Below are positions 63,601 through 64,000 of a stretch of DNA of 64,000 bases, piece after piece. This DNA comes from Neoechinorhynchus agilis (lineage: Eukaryota > Acanthocephala): NCBI GenBank assembly GCA_051530055.1, contig CM121341.1:6138001-6202000 (forward strand), given 5' to 3'. A program made the translations under genes and the position numbers. The notes beneath the pieces were generated by a model. It saw only the letters and a list, made by a program, of their open reading frames with translations, was not told the origin of the DNA and did not search any database. Every line of letters starts with the position of its first letter. Positions within the stretch are counted from its first letter, which is position 1.

Positions 63601-64000
63601 AATATAGAACATGTCTACTAGCGGCTCGGTCACAAAAATGAACTTGACGACGCGCTAGAGAGCAGGAAGAATCCGTGTGCGAAACCTGTACATTGTAATG
63701 CGAAGTATCCATATGCGAAACCTGTACATTGTAATGCTTTTCCCGAAATGAACTTCTTTTAGCGAGTGATCGATTGCGTACTTACGTTTTATATTTTCTT
63801 CAAAGAAATTTTTAAAATTTTTTTAGTGGGCATGATGTCGTCATGTCATCGACCGGGATATAAACAGTAGTAACCGCATGCGTGTAAATGTGTAGGTGGG
63901 TGTGTTCGGTATTGTGTAGAATATAGAACATGTCCACTAGCGACTCGGTCACAAAAATGAACTTGACGACGCGATAGAGAGCAGGACAAATCCATATGCG
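48611..64000. repeat. Satellite D: tandem array of 283-bp monomers (~54 copies), runs off the window
   Basis: Monomer of 283 bases, regular over most of the array (anchors at 48888, 49171, 49454, 49737 and 50020). It includes TTTTCTTCAAAGAAATTC, GGGATATAAACAGTAGTAAC, GGCTCGGTCACAAAAATG and CCTGTACATTGTAATGC. The array starts in mid-monomer directly after the last 21-bp unit. Variant monomers recur as groups 1,981 bases apart (7 x 283), for example near 52.1 and 54.1 kb, which is higher-order duplication. One monomer at about 50306 lacks about 150 bases, and a short duplicated junction lies at about 63700. Most monomers keep a 68-codon minus-strand frame (MDSSCSLARRQ...). Since 283 is not a multiple of 3, these frames cannot fuse into one. 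Confidence 0.96.

Noticed and set aside
40081-64000. CRISPR-like appearance of short regular repeats
   Set aside because: No unique spacers, no cas genes and a eukaryotic context with introns. These are head-to-tail satellites.

Overview
This window looks like nuclear DNA from a small-genome invertebrate animal. A nematode fits best, but that is inference. The genes are AT-rich and cut by short GT-AG introns (about 36 to 125 bases, a few longer). They include a mitochondrial acetate:CoA-transferase of the kind common in nematodes, and there is one operon-like same-strand gene pair. No single feature names the species.

Left part (1-12.5 kb), gene-rich: the 3' three quarters of WDR3 (UTP12, ribosome biogenesis); a small unknown protein; a 158-bp hairpin element; an intronless Mps1/TTK-like kinase; a composite repeat (6.05-7.30 kb) holding a 174-bp copied piece of that kinase; the acetate:CoA-transferase / acetyl-CoA hydrolase gene; a small putative secreted protein; and a small basic protein on the minus strand.

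Middle (12.86-30.1 kb): a 6-kb tandem array of about 295-bp monomers organised as 589-bp dimers ends about 200 bases before the start of FANCD2 (DNA crosslink repair). Next comes a minus-strand NPC1-type sterol transporter gene. Its poly(A) signal lies about 150 bases before a newly resolved two-exon gene for a 78-residue protein on the same strand.

Right part (30.1-64 kb), repeat-dominated: a second hairpin element, then a tandem array of about 118-bp units into which a Ty3/gypsy LTR element inserted. The 5' LTR of that element was later split by a LINE with a 200-bp (AAT)n tail and a GACGACG target duplication. The 118-bp array resumes and passes into 8.5 kb of a 21-bp satellite whose unit carries the perfect palindrome GATGACGTCATC, containing the CREB/ATF site TGACGTCA. 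That gives roughly 400 units. A 283-bp satellite then runs for 15.4 kb to the window end, with multi-monomer higher-order duplication. The part from 30.3 kb on resembles pericentromeric or other heterochromatin.

The host genes do not form one pathway: ribosome assembly, mitotic kinase, mitochondrial acetate metabolism, crosslink repair and sterol transport. The most unusual structures are the CRE-palindrome mega-satellite, the nested retroelement insertion inside a satellite, and the repeat carrying a recent copy of a neighbouring kinase gene.
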